This document shows, piece by piece, positions 15,824 to 23,752 of a stretch of DNA of 26,285 nt (positions are counted from its first letter, which is position 1; each line of letters begins with the position of its first letter). The stretch comes from Bacteroidales bacterium UBA1219 (GTDB taxonomy: Bacteria; Bacteroidota; Bacteroidia; Bacteroidales; P3). A model generated the notes under the pieces. It worked only from the letters and a program-made list of their open reading frames with translations. It was not told the origin of the DNA and did no database searches. The stretch is taken from contig DBXF01000039.1 of NCBI GenBank assembly GCA_002309295.1, positions 1 to 26,285 of the forward strand, given 5' to 3'. A program made the position numbers and the translations under genes.

Positions 15824-15905
15824 GCGGATGTGGCGTAATTGGTAGCCGCGCTAGACTTAGGATCTAGTGACGAGAGTCGTATGGGTTCGAGTCCCTTCAT
15901 CCGCA
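15824..15905 (+). tRNA. tRNA-Leu (anticodon UAG)
   Basis: A class II tRNA with a perfect 7-bp acceptor stem (GCGGATG / CATCCGC), discriminator A, anticodon loop CTTAGGA (anticodon TAG) on stem CTAGA / TCTAG, and a long variable arm (TGACGAGAGTCGT), all typical of leucine tRNAs. It decodes CUN leucine codons. CCA is not encoded (CAG follows), unlike the tRNA-fMet of this window. A nine-T run begins 11 bases downstream, without a separate stem. Confidence 0.95.
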
Positions 15906-15924
15906 CAGAACGAGATTTTTTTTT

Positions 15925-16017
15925 GCGTGCCTTCGGCACGAATTACTGTAAGGCAACCCCACGGGGTTGGATGGAATAGTTCTCCGCTTTGCTATCGAAA
16001 ATCACCCCTAACGGGTT
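15925..16017. repeat. REP-like group of short palindromes
   Basis: Between tRNA-Leu and the esterase gene lie three close inverted repeats: CGTGCC-TTC-GGCACG (15926-15940), AACCCC-AC-GGGGTT and ACCC-CTAAC-GGGT. None has a T run in the right place for an intrinsic terminator. The group looks like the GC-rich intergenic palindromes found as repeats in bacterial genomes; whether it recurs elsewhere in this genome cannot be told. A partial echo (CCGTGGGGTAAG) lies near 25555. Confidence 0.4.
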
Positions 16018-16026
16018 CATGTGTCC

Positions 16027-17103
16027 TTATTTCACCCTCAACTTGCGCCCGATCTTCAGTGTAGTATTGGCATTTATGCCGTTGAGCTGACAGAGTTTTT
16101 TCACCGTGGTATTATGTTTGCGGGCAATGCTGCCGAGGTTGTCGCCTTTTTTCACAGTGTAGTATTGCGACGATTTGTTGGCGGAAGCGCCTTTCTCGGT
16201 TTTTGCAACTTCCACTTCTTCAACCACTTCCACTTTTGCCGTATCGGCGATTGTGGCAAGCTCTCCGTTCTCCTTTCTAACGAGGATGTGCGTTGCCGGA
16301 GCCGATGAGTGGACGATAATTTTGTTGCCCTCGCGTATGGAACGGTACACGCTGCGGTTCATATTGTGTGGCGTAAGGGAGAAATTACGGTTCACCTTGC
16401 GTCCCGGGTCGGTGAGGCTGTGCGAGAAAAGCCAGTTATAAGTCTCGTGCATATAAAAAGCATAGACGAGCTGTCCGTGGTTCATGCCATTTAAACGCGT
16501 CCAAATCAGGCGGTTAGTGTCGCCGCAGTTGTTCATGGCGTCCACCACACGCTGCGACTGCCCGATGCCCACGGCGCGGTCGGCGGTGCCGTGCAATATC
16601 CACAGTGGCACTTCGTTGAGCGGACACAAGTCCCTGCTTGTTCCGCCGCCGCACAAAGCCATTGCCGCGGCAATTTTTGAAGGATACGCTGCAGTGAGGT
16701 CGACAGTGCCGTAGCCGCCCAGACTCATCCCCAGCACATAGATACGGTTAGTGTCGATGGCATAACGCTGTTCGAGCCATTCCACGATACTCCATATTTT
16801 GGCAGGTTTCCACGCGCCGCCGCTCTGCGGAGCCAGCACAAGGGCGTCGATGTGCATACCCATTTCGAGGGCGTTTATAGGACCATAGCGACGCACCCTT
16901 GAGAGGTTGTTGCCGCACAGACTACGGCCGTGCAGGAATATCACCAAAGGCTTGTCAACAGTGTCGGTATAGCCATTGGGAGTGTAAAGCCAGAAATTAT
17001 ACGAGCCTTTCACTCTGTTATGAAAAGGATAAAGATGTTGTGCCCTGAGCGAAAACGCCGTTGCAACAAGCAAAACAGAAATCAGCAGTATCTTTTTTGT
17101 CAT
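16027..17103 (-). CDS. Secreted esterase-like alpha/beta hydrolase with C-terminal LysM
   Basis: Exported protein of 358 residues. A signal peptide (residues 1 to about 22, MTKKILLISVLL..., ending RAQ) precedes an alpha/beta hydrolase domain of the PHB-depolymerase/feruloyl-esterase type. The oxyanion region is VIFLHGRSLCG, the nucleophile elbow is GMSLGG (Ser near 128), the acid HGTADRAVG (Asp near 172) and the His NGMNHGQL (near 208). After a Glu/Val-rich linker, the last 46 residues form one LysM domain (YYTVKKGDNLGSIARKHN...), which binds peptidoglycan. The ATG at 17103 is chosen over a TTG at 17130 because the signal peptide then begins properly. It lies 20 bases after the propeller gene's stop. 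The substrate is unknown; a LysM anchor on an esterase suggests action at the wall or in the periplasm. Confidence 0.86.
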   Translation of the reverse strand: MTKKILLISVLLVATAFSLRAQHLYPFHNRVKGSYNFWLYTPNGYTDTVDKPLVIFLHGRSLCGNNLSRVRRYGPINALEMGMHIDALVLAPQSGGAWKPAKIWSIVEWLEQRYAIDTNRIYVLGMSLGGYGTVDLTAAYPSKIAAAMALCGGGTSRDLCPLNEVPLWILHGTADRAVGIGQSQRVVDAMNNCGDTNRLIWTRLNGMNHGQLVYAFYMHETYNWLFSHSLTDPGRKVNRNFSLTPHNMNRSVYRSIREGNKIIVHSSAPATHILVRKENGELATIADTAKVEVVEEVEVAKTEKGASANKSSQYYTVKKGDNLGSIARKHNTTVKKLCQLNGINANTTLKIGRKLRVK

Positions 17104-17123
17104 ATCGTAAAGTTTTTTTGTCG

Positions 17124-18803
17124 TCACCAATCGTATTTAGAATTGGAGTTGTTGACGTATGGGTTTTGTTTAAATGTCATTTTGTAAATAATACGACCGC
17201 GGGAGCCAATCACCACGCTGTTGCCCACCACTATTGGCGATGCCTCGAAATTTATGCCAATCTTTTTGCATAAAAGGATTTCGCCCGAGAAAGCGTCGAT
17301 GAGGTACACCCTGCCCTGCGTATCGAAAGTAATCACGAACATATCGCCGTACTCGTTGAGCATAGCCACCGGCGACGACCATGCATAGTGCTGAAGCTGT
17401 GTACGATACACGACCTCACCGTCCGCACGGCGAACAGCGACGAAATCGCCTTTCATGCCAGGACCGTCGTTTGTCACCAAGTTGAAGAAAATCAAATCCT
17501 TGCAGTTTCCTGCTCCGGGCAGAGGCGTAGAATACATACCGCCGTCGAAATGTTTTTCGCCCATCGACACCTTGTTGCAGGCAAAAGTCTGCTGCCACAC
17601 GCGTTTTCCCGTAAGGGCATCGAGTTTCACGAAATAGCACAAGCCCTTTGCCCCCTGATGGTCCACCTCGCATCCGGTGTATAGGAACAGTCCGTCGTCC
17701 TCCCACTGAAGCACCAGCGAGCCGTCGGTGTCGTCGTAATTGTAATAATGCCACACCGGTTTCATAGTGTTGAGATTGACACACAGCACATCGCCGAAAT
17801 TATCGGCAATATAGCCATAGTTGCGGTACACCGCCATGGATGCCTCCATGCCCGCCGACTCGAATTTCATATTGCGGTAGCGCATGGTGTAGCGCATGGT
17901 GGTATGGAGTTTCAGACTGTCGCCGCTGATGCGGTACTTATAAAGAGTGCCGTTTTCGCCGGGACGGAAAAGAAAATTGCCCACACGTATCGGCGAGGAG
18001 TCGTAAGCCCCCCAATCACGCCATGCCTTGTTGTCCTGACGCTCGAAATGCGTTATCTTGTGCTTGAAGAGATTCACCACCATGGCGCCGAAAGGGCGCT
18101 GGCAGGGAACACCCTGACCGATGTAAATATTTCCGTTGTACGTTGGGTCGATGGAGGGAGTGCCCTTGATGGGATTGCCAAGAAAGATGGAGCGGCGCGA
18201 GCTGTCGCCCGTTTCGAAATTGATGAAATAGAGACGCGAACACAGCGATGCCACTATTATTTCTTCGCTTGTGAAATCCTTTGTAAGGTTTCTGGGCTCG
18301 GAAAGGAAGCGGTTGTAAAGCGAATCCGTCCAGTGCACAAAAAGCGGCTGTCCCGTCCAGCCGTTGCCACCGCCCCAAGAGCCGAAGCCGCTTTGACGCG
18401 AGTCGTAGCCGGTGTTGAAAGTCCAGTCGATGACAAGGGTATCGGGGTAACCCGCCACACTACCCACGAAAGGCGTGGAGCGAAAGGCATTGCCGCGGAA
18501 CATAAGGATGTCGTCGGTGAGGGAATACAAATCGGTTAAATCGTCCAGGTCGCCAGAAACACCGGTGTCGTGTACAGTGATTTTCCAATAAAGGTCGTAT
18601 GCCGAATAGTAGAAAGTGTCGGGCAAGGGGGACAGAACCTTTTGGGTACCTTTATTACGCGGCCTTGCATTGTGTGGACGCGGCGGCGTAACATAGCACG
18701 ACGAATCGCACACCACATCTATCACCACCTGCGGTGTTTGTGCAAAAAGCGCCACAGCTGGCAAAAGAACGTACAAAAGCAGTATTCTGTATGGTCTTGC
18801 CAT
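17124..18803 (-). CDS. Secreted PQQ-like beta-propeller protein
   Basis: Exported protein of 559 residues with a signal peptide (MARPYRILLLYVLLPAVALF, then AQ). The body carries repeated propeller blades of the PQQ/quinoprotein type: GDVLCVNLNTMKPVWHYYN, FVKLDALTGKRVWQQTF, AVRRADGEVVYRTQL and VYLIDAFSGEILLCKKI, each with the strand-turn-strand D/N-x-x-T/S-G-x pattern. Conserved PQQ-binding residues are not obvious, so it is more likely a structural or binding propeller (as in BamB) than a dehydrogenase. There are about six cysteines. The start at 18803 gives a clean signal peptide; a TTG at 18824 would add seven residues. It lies between an unknown secreted protein and the esterase-LysM gene, so a role at the envelope is likely. 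No specific function is assigned. Confidence 0.8.
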   Translation of the reverse strand: MARPYRILLLYVLLPAVALFAQTPQVVIDVVCDSSCYVTPPRPHNARPRNKGTQKVLSPLPDTFYYSAYDLYWKITVHDTGVSGDLDDLTDLYSLTDDILMFRGNAFRSTPFVGSVAGYPDTLVIDWTFNTGYDSRQSGFGSWGGGNGWTGQPLFVHWTDSLYNRFLSEPRNLTKDFTSEEIIVASLCSRLYFINFETGDSSRRSIFLGNPIKGTPSIDPTYNGNIYIGQGVPCQRPFGAMVVNLFKHKITHFERQDNKAWRDWGAYDSSPIRVGNFLFRPGENGTLYKYRISGDSLKLHTTMRYTMRYRNMKFESAGMEASMAVYRNYGYIADNFGDVLCVNLNTMKPVWHYYNYDDTDGSLVLQWEDDGLFLYTGCEVDHQGAKGLCYFVKLDALTGKRVWQQTFACNKVSMGEKHFDGGMYSTPLPGAGNCKDLIFFNLVTNDGPGMKGDFVAVRRADGEVVYRTQLQHYAWSSPVAMLNEYGDMFVITFDTQGRVYLIDAFSGEILLCKKIGINFEASPIVVGNSVVIGSRGRIIYKMTFKQNPYVNNSNSKYDW

Positions 18804-18901
18804 AAATATCCACGTATTAACCAAAATTTTTACGTAAAAAAGCAGAAAAAGTTATATGGGCAAAGGAAATAGAGCACCATCCACAACACCTATTCCGCAC
18901 T

Positions 18902-19885
18902 TTATTTGCTCTTGGCCTTGCGTTTTTTGCGGTAGTATTTTATCTTGTAACGCGTTGTACTAAAGAGTTTTCCGTCTTCATACTTTCGTTCCTCAACCAA
19001 AGCCCCGTTTTTATCGAAATCGTACTGATATGTCTCCACGCTTCGGCATTCTTTTGCTCCCCTCGCCCTCGGTCCTATACAGCCTGCAGGTCGGCCATGA
19101 CGCCAGTAAGCATAAACGGTGTCTAACAATTTTCTATTGTTATAAACATAGCGGAAACTTTTTGCCAATGTACTGTCCCTTGAATAATAACAATATTCCT
19201 CGCCATGAGGATATTCACGTCTTATGTGATAGTATGGCCTAGGACAATAAAGAGATGTGTCGTATAATTCTACTGTCACAGTAGTGTCGCCAACTGCATA
19301 GGAATATACACTATCTACAAAACACCCGCGTTCTTCATCGAAACTGATTGATTTTCTTAAAACCCTGCAATTGGAATCATTGTAGAAAGTCAATTTGTTG
19401 AGAGACAGAGGCAAGGAATCTGTAACATCCTTCCCAAATTCAAATAACTTAAAACCCTCGAAACACGAATCTGTTCGCATTTGCAGATTGGTGCGACATT
19501 CTTCTACTGATACGGCAATACCGTTTTCCCTTCTTTTTATGGTAACCTCCCTGACTATAACTCGTGTATGCGACAATGTGTCGAATTTCCAACGCATCTC
19601 GCCGTCTTTTTCTTTTATCACCCACTCTTTTGTCTTATTGTCATATTCCGTTTCTACTTTTATGGATCTGTCCCAACTGCTGGTATAACTCCCGTCTCTA
19701 TCTACCTTAAAAGTATCCCTTCTTACATAACCTTCTGCAAATGTGGTAATTTCAACAATCTCCCTCACATTCTCTCCAAAACGTTCTTCTAAAGATGGAC
19801 AACGGGGAATCGGGTCTACACCCTGCGCCCGACACAATGTGCTAAATAGCAGTAAAAACGCTGTGGCAAAGAGACTCTTTTTCAT
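18902..19885 (-). CDS. Secreted protein of unknown function
   Basis: I do not recognise this 327-residue protein. It starts with a signal peptide (MKKSLFATAFLLLFSTLCRA, cut near Gln21). The rest is rich in beta-strand patterns with charged and aromatic residues, and seven or more cysteines. The C-terminal third carries loose repeats of the form Y-x-x-D/N-x-x-x-x-x-x-x-x-x-Y (YVYNNRKLLDTVYAYWRHGR; YQYDFDKNGALVEERKYEDG), reminiscent of the antitoxin-like or YD-type beta-hairpin repeats of secreted Bacteroidetes proteins. It ends in a strongly basic tail (RKKRKAKSK). It is 21 bases after the NlpC/P60 stop and about 100 bases before the propeller gene, on the same strand. Confidence 0.75.
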   Translation of the reverse strand: MKKSLFATAFLLLFSTLCRAQGVDPIPRCPSLEERFGENVREIVEITTFAEGYVRRDTFKVDRDGSYTSSWDRSIKVETEYDNKTKEWVIKEKDGEMRWKFDTLSHTRVIVREVTIKRRENGIAVSVEECRTNLQMRTDSCFEGFKLFEFGKDVTDSLPLSLNKLTFYNDSNCRVLRKSISFDEERGCFVDSVYSYAVGDTTVTVELYDTSLYCPRPYYHIRREYPHGEEYCYYSRDSTLAKSFRYVYNNRKLLDTVYAYWRHGRPAGCIGPRARGAKECRSVETYQYDFDKNGALVEERKYEDGKLFSTTRYKIKYYRKKRKAKSK

Positions 19886-19906
19886 AGAAATTCATATTTT
19901 TAGGGG

Positions 19907-20656
19907 TTATTCTTCATCTTCGAACTCTGAGGCTTCCGCAGTGGGGGTGAGCTCCTGTGTGCGGTACTCGTTGCTGCGCGAGAACATTGCGTTGATGCTG
20001 TCGCGGATGGCGTTGTCGCGGGCTATATCCTCGTGGCGTTGCCGTTCAGTGGCCGACAACACGGGGGGCTTGTTTATTTTCGAAGGTTGTTGTTTCTGTT
20101 TGGAAGGCGAATAGACATCCACTGTGCCACTTTCAACGGGGCCGGAAGAGTAATCGGTTGTTGCCGACGATGATTTCTGTTTTGTGGCCGGCTCGTTGCC
20201 AAGCAGACGGCGGGCACCCACGTAACGGTTTTTGTAATATGCTTCGGTAGAAGCACTTATACGCACACCGGTGCTCGACGAGTGTATAAAATCGAAAGTG
20301 CCTTTGTCGGGATAAACTTCGGTAACAATACCCACATGTCCTATGCTTCGGGAATGACGGCGTCCGCCGAAGAAAACGAGGTCTCCGCGCTGCAGGTCGC
20401 CGCGGTTTACGCTGCGTCCGTGGTGCCACTGTCCGGGAGCCGAGCCGGAGAGGTCGAAACCGAAATGGCTGTATACGTAGCGAGTGAACCCCGAACAGTC
20501 GAAGCCTTTGGGGGTACGACCTGCTGCACGGTACGGTGTGCCGATGTACTTGCGGGCCACGCTAATAACGTCATCGGCGGTGGTCTGCGCAATGGCATTC
20601 ACTGCCAAAGCGACGAACAACGTACCGAGCAACAATAATTTAAATATCTTTTTCAT
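19907..20656 (-). CDS. Secreted NlpC/P60 cysteine peptidase
   Basis: A cell-wall D,L-endopeptidase-type enzyme that likely cuts the gamma-D-Glu-meso-DAP bond or a related bond of peptidoglycan stems. Signal peptide residues 1-23 end AIA. The NlpC/P60 domain covers about 26-150, with Cys54 in FDCSGFTRYVY, His107 in SIGHVGIV and His125 in FIHSSSTG, which make up the catalytic triad. The 100-residue C-terminal tail is Ser/Thr/Gln-rich, low complexity, then acidic, and ends EFEDEE; no SH3 or LysM domain is seen. The gene begins six bases after the rluD stop, the tightest junction in the run. The short linker implies translation coupled to rluD. Confidence 0.92.
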   Translation of the reverse strand: MKKIFKLLLLGTLFVALAVNAIAQTTADDVISVARKYIGTPYRAAGRTPKGFDCSGFTRYVYSHFGFDLSGSAPGQWHHGRSVNRGDLQRGDLVFFGGRRHSRSIGHVGIVTEVYPDKGTFDFIHSSSTGVRISASTEAYYKNRYVGARRLLGNEPATKQKSSSATTDYSSGPVESGTVDVYSPSKQKQQPSKINKPPVLSATERQRHEDIARDNAIRDSINAMFSRSNEYRTQELTPTAEASEFEDEE

Positions 20657-20662
20657 CTTCTT

Positions 20663-21727
20663 TTAATCCTCCTCAATAATTTTACCGCTTGCCACATATT
20701 TTCTCCATTTCTCCACCACCGCCGCGAAATCTTCGGGATAAGGCGATTCGAAATGCAGATGTTTGTGTGTGGTAGGATGCTCGAAACCAAGCACCACGGC
20801 GTGCAGTGCCTGACGGGGCATCAGTTGGAAGCAGTTGGTAACAAACTGTTTGTATTTCGAAAAAGTGGTTCCTTTCAGAATCTGGTCGCCGCCGTACGCC
20901 TCGTCGTTGAACAGCGGATGGCCTATGTGTCGCATGTGGGCGCGAATCTGGTGCGTGCGACCTGTCTCCAACACACATTCCACCAGAGTCACATACCCGA
21001 AACGCTCTTTCACGTGCCAGTGCGTTACGGCGTGTTTGCCGTTCTCGCTGCCTTCGGGGAACACGGTCATCACCTTGCGGTCCTTGGGCGAGCGGCCGAT
21101 ATTGCCGATGATGGTGCCGTCGTCCTCTTCGAAATCACCCCAGACAAGGGCGTTGTACTTGCGTTCGATGGTGTGTTCGAAAAACTGCTTGGCCAGAACG
21201 GTCTGCGCCATCTCGTTTTTGGCAAGAATGATAAGTCCGGAGGTATTTTTGTCGATACGGTGTGCGAGGTACGGCGTAATGGGGTTGCCATCCTTGTCGG
21301 TCTTGTCCTGATAATAGAAGGCGAGGGCGTTGAGCAGTGTGCCGTCGAAATTGCCGAAACCGGGATGCACCACAAGTCCGGCAGGCTTGTCCACCACAAG
21401 CACGTCGTCGTCCTCGTAAACGATGTTCAGAGGTATGTCTTCGGGAGTAATCTCTATTTCGCGCGGCGGGTTGGGCAGCAGCACGCTGATAACATCCAAC
21501 GGCTTAACTCGGTAGTTCTGTTTCACAGGCTTTCCGCCGACGAGTATGCACTGCGCTTTGGCGGCGTTCTGTATCTTGTTCCGCGACGCCCCTTGTATGT
21601 GGTCCATCAGGTACTTGTCGATACGCAACATGGCCTGACCTTTGTCGACCGTAATGCGGTAATGTTCGTACAGTTCGCCGTCGTCGTTGCGTTCTTCAAG
21701 TTCTATGTCGAGATTTTCTTCTGCCAT
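20663..21727 (-). CDS. rluD: RluD-family 23S rRNA pseudouridine synthase
   Basis: Makes pseudouridines in the large-subunit rRNA helix 69 region, as RluD does (positions 1911, 1915, 1917 in E. coli), or is a close RluA-family relative. The 354-residue protein has an N-terminal S4 RNA-binding domain (about 24-85; RIDKYLMDHIQGASRNKIQNA), then the catalytic domain with VVDKPAGLVVHPG, HRIDKNTSGLIILAKN (catalytic Asp near 157) and the late ETGRTHQIRAHMRHIGHPLFND motif. The end of the protein is normal. In many Bacteroidetes the gene follows a PASTA-domain gene and ddl, and here a PASTA gene lies upstream with a T9SS cargo gene inserted between. rluD starts eight bases after that cargo gene's stop. 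Confidence 0.94.
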   Translation of the reverse strand: MAEENLDIELEERNDDGELYEHYRITVDKGQAMLRIDKYLMDHIQGASRNKIQNAAKAQCILVGGKPVKQNYRVKPLDVISVLLPNPPREIEITPEDIPLNIVYEDDDVLVVDKPAGLVVHPGFGNFDGTLLNALAFYYQDKTDKDGNPITPYLAHRIDKNTSGLIILAKNEMAQTVLAKQFFEHTIERKYNALVWGDFEEDDGTIIGNIGRSPKDRKVMTVFPEGSENGKHAVTHWHVKERFGYVTLVECVLETGRTHQIRAHMRHIGHPLFNDEAYGGDQILKGTTFSKYKQFVTNCFQLMPRQALHAVVLGFEHPTTHKHLHFESPYPEDFAAVVEKWRKYVASGKIIEED

Positions 21728-21735
21728 CGCGGTTA

Positions 21736-23670
21736 TTATTTTGTTACTATAAATTTCTCATTTGCAAGGACTTGTCCGTTGGCGGAGACAATCCTCATAA
21801 CATACACTCCTGCCGGCAAATCCGACACATCCATCTGTTTTTCAATCTGTTGGCATTTGCAACACTTGCCATACATATTATATATAGCCGTTTCTGCGGA
21901 AAGCAGTCGGGCATCGTCGTTGTAATCCAAAAACAGGACGTTTTTACAAGGATTGGGACGGAGTTTCACCGCAACACTTTCTTTTTCAGCCGATTGCAAC
22001 CCCACCACAGCCTGCTGTCCGAAATAGGGACGCATCATCAGCGAGCCACTGAGATAGCTTTGCTGCCACGAGCCGGAAGTGAAATAGTAGATATTATTAG
22101 CGGTGTTGTTGCTGCGGTCGAAACCGAGATTTATGTAGTTTGTGGAATGTTGTTCGAAACCGATGTATATAGTGCCGCTCACCACAAGCGGACGTTCGAG
22201 GGGATAGCGGCAATATTGGTTAAGGCTGTCGAAACGAGGAAATGCGTAACTTGCGGCTTTGTACAACACGCTGCCAGGCGTTCCGCCGTTGTCGCTCCAA
22301 ACGCATATATAGAAAGGAATTCCGCTGTTACCGTTGTTGTAGGTGCGGTTGAAATACATGTCGATGGCGGTGAGGGTGTCGGTGGCGGAAAGAGAGAAAC
22401 GGTAGCCCAACGAGCAACGGCTGTTGTTGGTAGTTATCCCATAGCCGTTTTCCGGAACGCCGTCGTCGTAGGCGAAATAGTTGTCGAACACCTGCTCGAA
22501 GACAACGGTGTCGTTCTGCGGATGGTTGTCGCCGGTATAGCCTTCGGTTACGACATGCACTATGCGGAACACGTTGCGTGGATTGGTCATTGCAGGCAAA
22601 GTGTCGTTCAAAGGCGGACGGGCGTGAACAGCCGCCGTCTGATACCGATGGTTGGGCAGATATGCAGGCACATTCTCTGAACCACCCGTGTAACTACCTA
22701 TTACTCTGTTGTTTCCATCGTAAATTTTGTATTCGTAACGCGACACCAGCTGTTGAGAATAGAGGTTGGTGATGGTGTTTTGCAGACTGTCTTTCAGGCA
22801 GCTATTACGAAACTGGCGCGTGGGCATAGCCGTGTATTGTTTCAGCATCGAAGTGGCTTTGTTCACAAATGCTATGTCGCGGAAGGTTGGTGCGTGGGTG
22901 CGGCTGTAGTCGAGATACACGTAGTCGATGTTCCACATGTCGCAATTGCCTGAAAGTCCGGGCTTGGTTACATTATTGATACTTACATAGTTACGGAAAC
23001 GGAACTTAAATCCCGATTTCAGATATACGTCTTGAACGATGGGAATCGCCACATAGCGGAAGAAACCGCCTTCGCTTGCGTGTAGGGAGTCGAGCGAAAA
23101 ACCGTCGGTGCTCCACACCTTATCCCAACTGACTGACACAGAGTTGAAAAACTCGAGAATCAGAGAGTCGCCAGCTTCGGGGGCAACCCCTACCCTTTCC
23201 CACATATTGCCGTAGCCGCCTCCAGGTTGGAAATAGAAGCTGAAATAGATGGAGTCGGCGGCGGTGAGTGCCCTTGCGTATGGCGAAAAAAGGGAGTCGA
23301 GACGTATAGGCAAAGATGTGAGAGTGTCGCCCGGAACAGGCGACAGACCTATACCGCGGTGCAGCTCGCCACAGGCGTCGATAGCGTCGAGGGTGGCAAC
23401 GCCAACGGTGGGCGGGAACACGGCGTAGTCGGCGTTGACAAAAGCCTGGTTGTCGGCCCAGCGGTTGCTGTCGGGATAGCCGCTATAGTTGGAGAAATCG
23501 TCGAAAAACGGCAGTGTGAGTGGCTGTTGGACGGACTTAGCCCTTGTGCGATGACGCTTGGCAAGACGCTCTACAACGGAATTGCCATAGAGAGGCAGCA
23601 GCACCTCCTGTGCCACAGCACCTCCGACAAAAGTCAGCAACAACGTTATTCCAATAGCAATTTTCCGCAT
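21736..23670 (-). CDS. T9SS cargo protein with type A sorting domain
   Basis: A secreted protein of 644 residues. It starts with a signal peptide (MRKIAIGITLLLTFVGGAVA). Its last 80 residues are a type A T9SS sorting domain: LRPNPCKNVLFLDYND, IYNMYGKCCKC, then VSDLPAGVYVMRIV, NGQVLANEKFIV and a final Lys. This signals secretion by PorU-type processing to the surface or medium. The long middle has Tyr/Asn/Gly-rich beta-strand segments with WxxD, FQPGGGYGNMWERVG and VWSDNGGTPGSVLY, as seen in beta-sandwich or carbohydrate-binding-like cargo, but I recognise no catalytic site. It lies between the PASTA gene and rluD. Only eight bases separate it from rluD. Confidence 0.88.
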   Translation of the reverse strand: MRKIAIGITLLLTFVGGAVAQEVLLPLYGNSVVERLAKRHRTRAKSVQQPLTLPFFDDFSNYSGYPDSNRWADNQAFVNADYAVFPPTVGVATLDAIDACGELHRGIGLSPVPGDTLTSLPIRLDSLFSPYARALTAADSIYFSFYFQPGGGYGNMWERVGVAPEAGDSLILEFFNSVSVSWDKVWSTDGFSLDSLHASEGGFFRYVAIPIVQDVYLKSGFKFRFRNYVSINNVTKPGLSGNCDMWNIDYVYLDYSRTHAPTFRDIAFVNKATSMLKQYTAMPTRQFRNSCLKDSLQNTITNLYSQQLVSRYEYKIYDGNNRVIGSYTGGSENVPAYLPNHRYQTAAVHARPPLNDTLPAMTNPRNVFRIVHVVTEGYTGDNHPQNDTVVFEQVFDNYFAYDDGVPENGYGITTNNSRCSLGYRFSLSATDTLTAIDMYFNRTYNNGNSGIPFYICVWSDNGGTPGSVLYKAASYAFPRFDSLNQYCRYPLERPLVVSGTIYIGFEQHSTNYINLGFDRSNNTANNIYYFTSGSWQQSYLSGSLMMRPYFGQQAVVGLQSAEKESVAVKLRPNPCKNVLFLDYNDDARLLSAETAIYNMYGKCCKCQQIEKQMDVSDLPAGVYVMRIVSANGQVLANEKFIVTK

Positions 23671-23683
23671 TGTATTATAGATC

Positions 23684-23725
23684 TTCAGATGTTCAGATAA
23701 TCAGATTTTCGGATTTTCAGATTGT
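23684..23725. repeat. Tandem array of about five 8-bp units
   Basis: On the plus strand the units read TTCAGATG, TTCAGATAA, TCAGATTT, TCGGATTT and TCAGATTG, with a period of 8 (one unit is 9). It lies between the PASTA gene's stop and the T9SS gene's start. It resembles the octamer array after phoH in period and place, though the unit is different. Confidence 0.65.
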
Positions 23726-23752
23726 AAGATTAAAACAACTTTCAATTAGTTT

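Noticed and set aside
15926..15940. Hairpin CGTGCC-TTC-GGCACG as a terminator for tRNA-Leu
   Set aside because: The T run lies before the stem on the plus strand, and on the minus strand the stem is followed by A residues, so it does not fit an intrinsic terminator in either direction.
20753..21925. Long plus-strand frame of 390 codons
   Set aside because: It lies fully opposite rluD and the T9SS gene, whose motifs are unmistakable; its product has no recognisable features. It is a shadow frame in GC-rich coding DNA.
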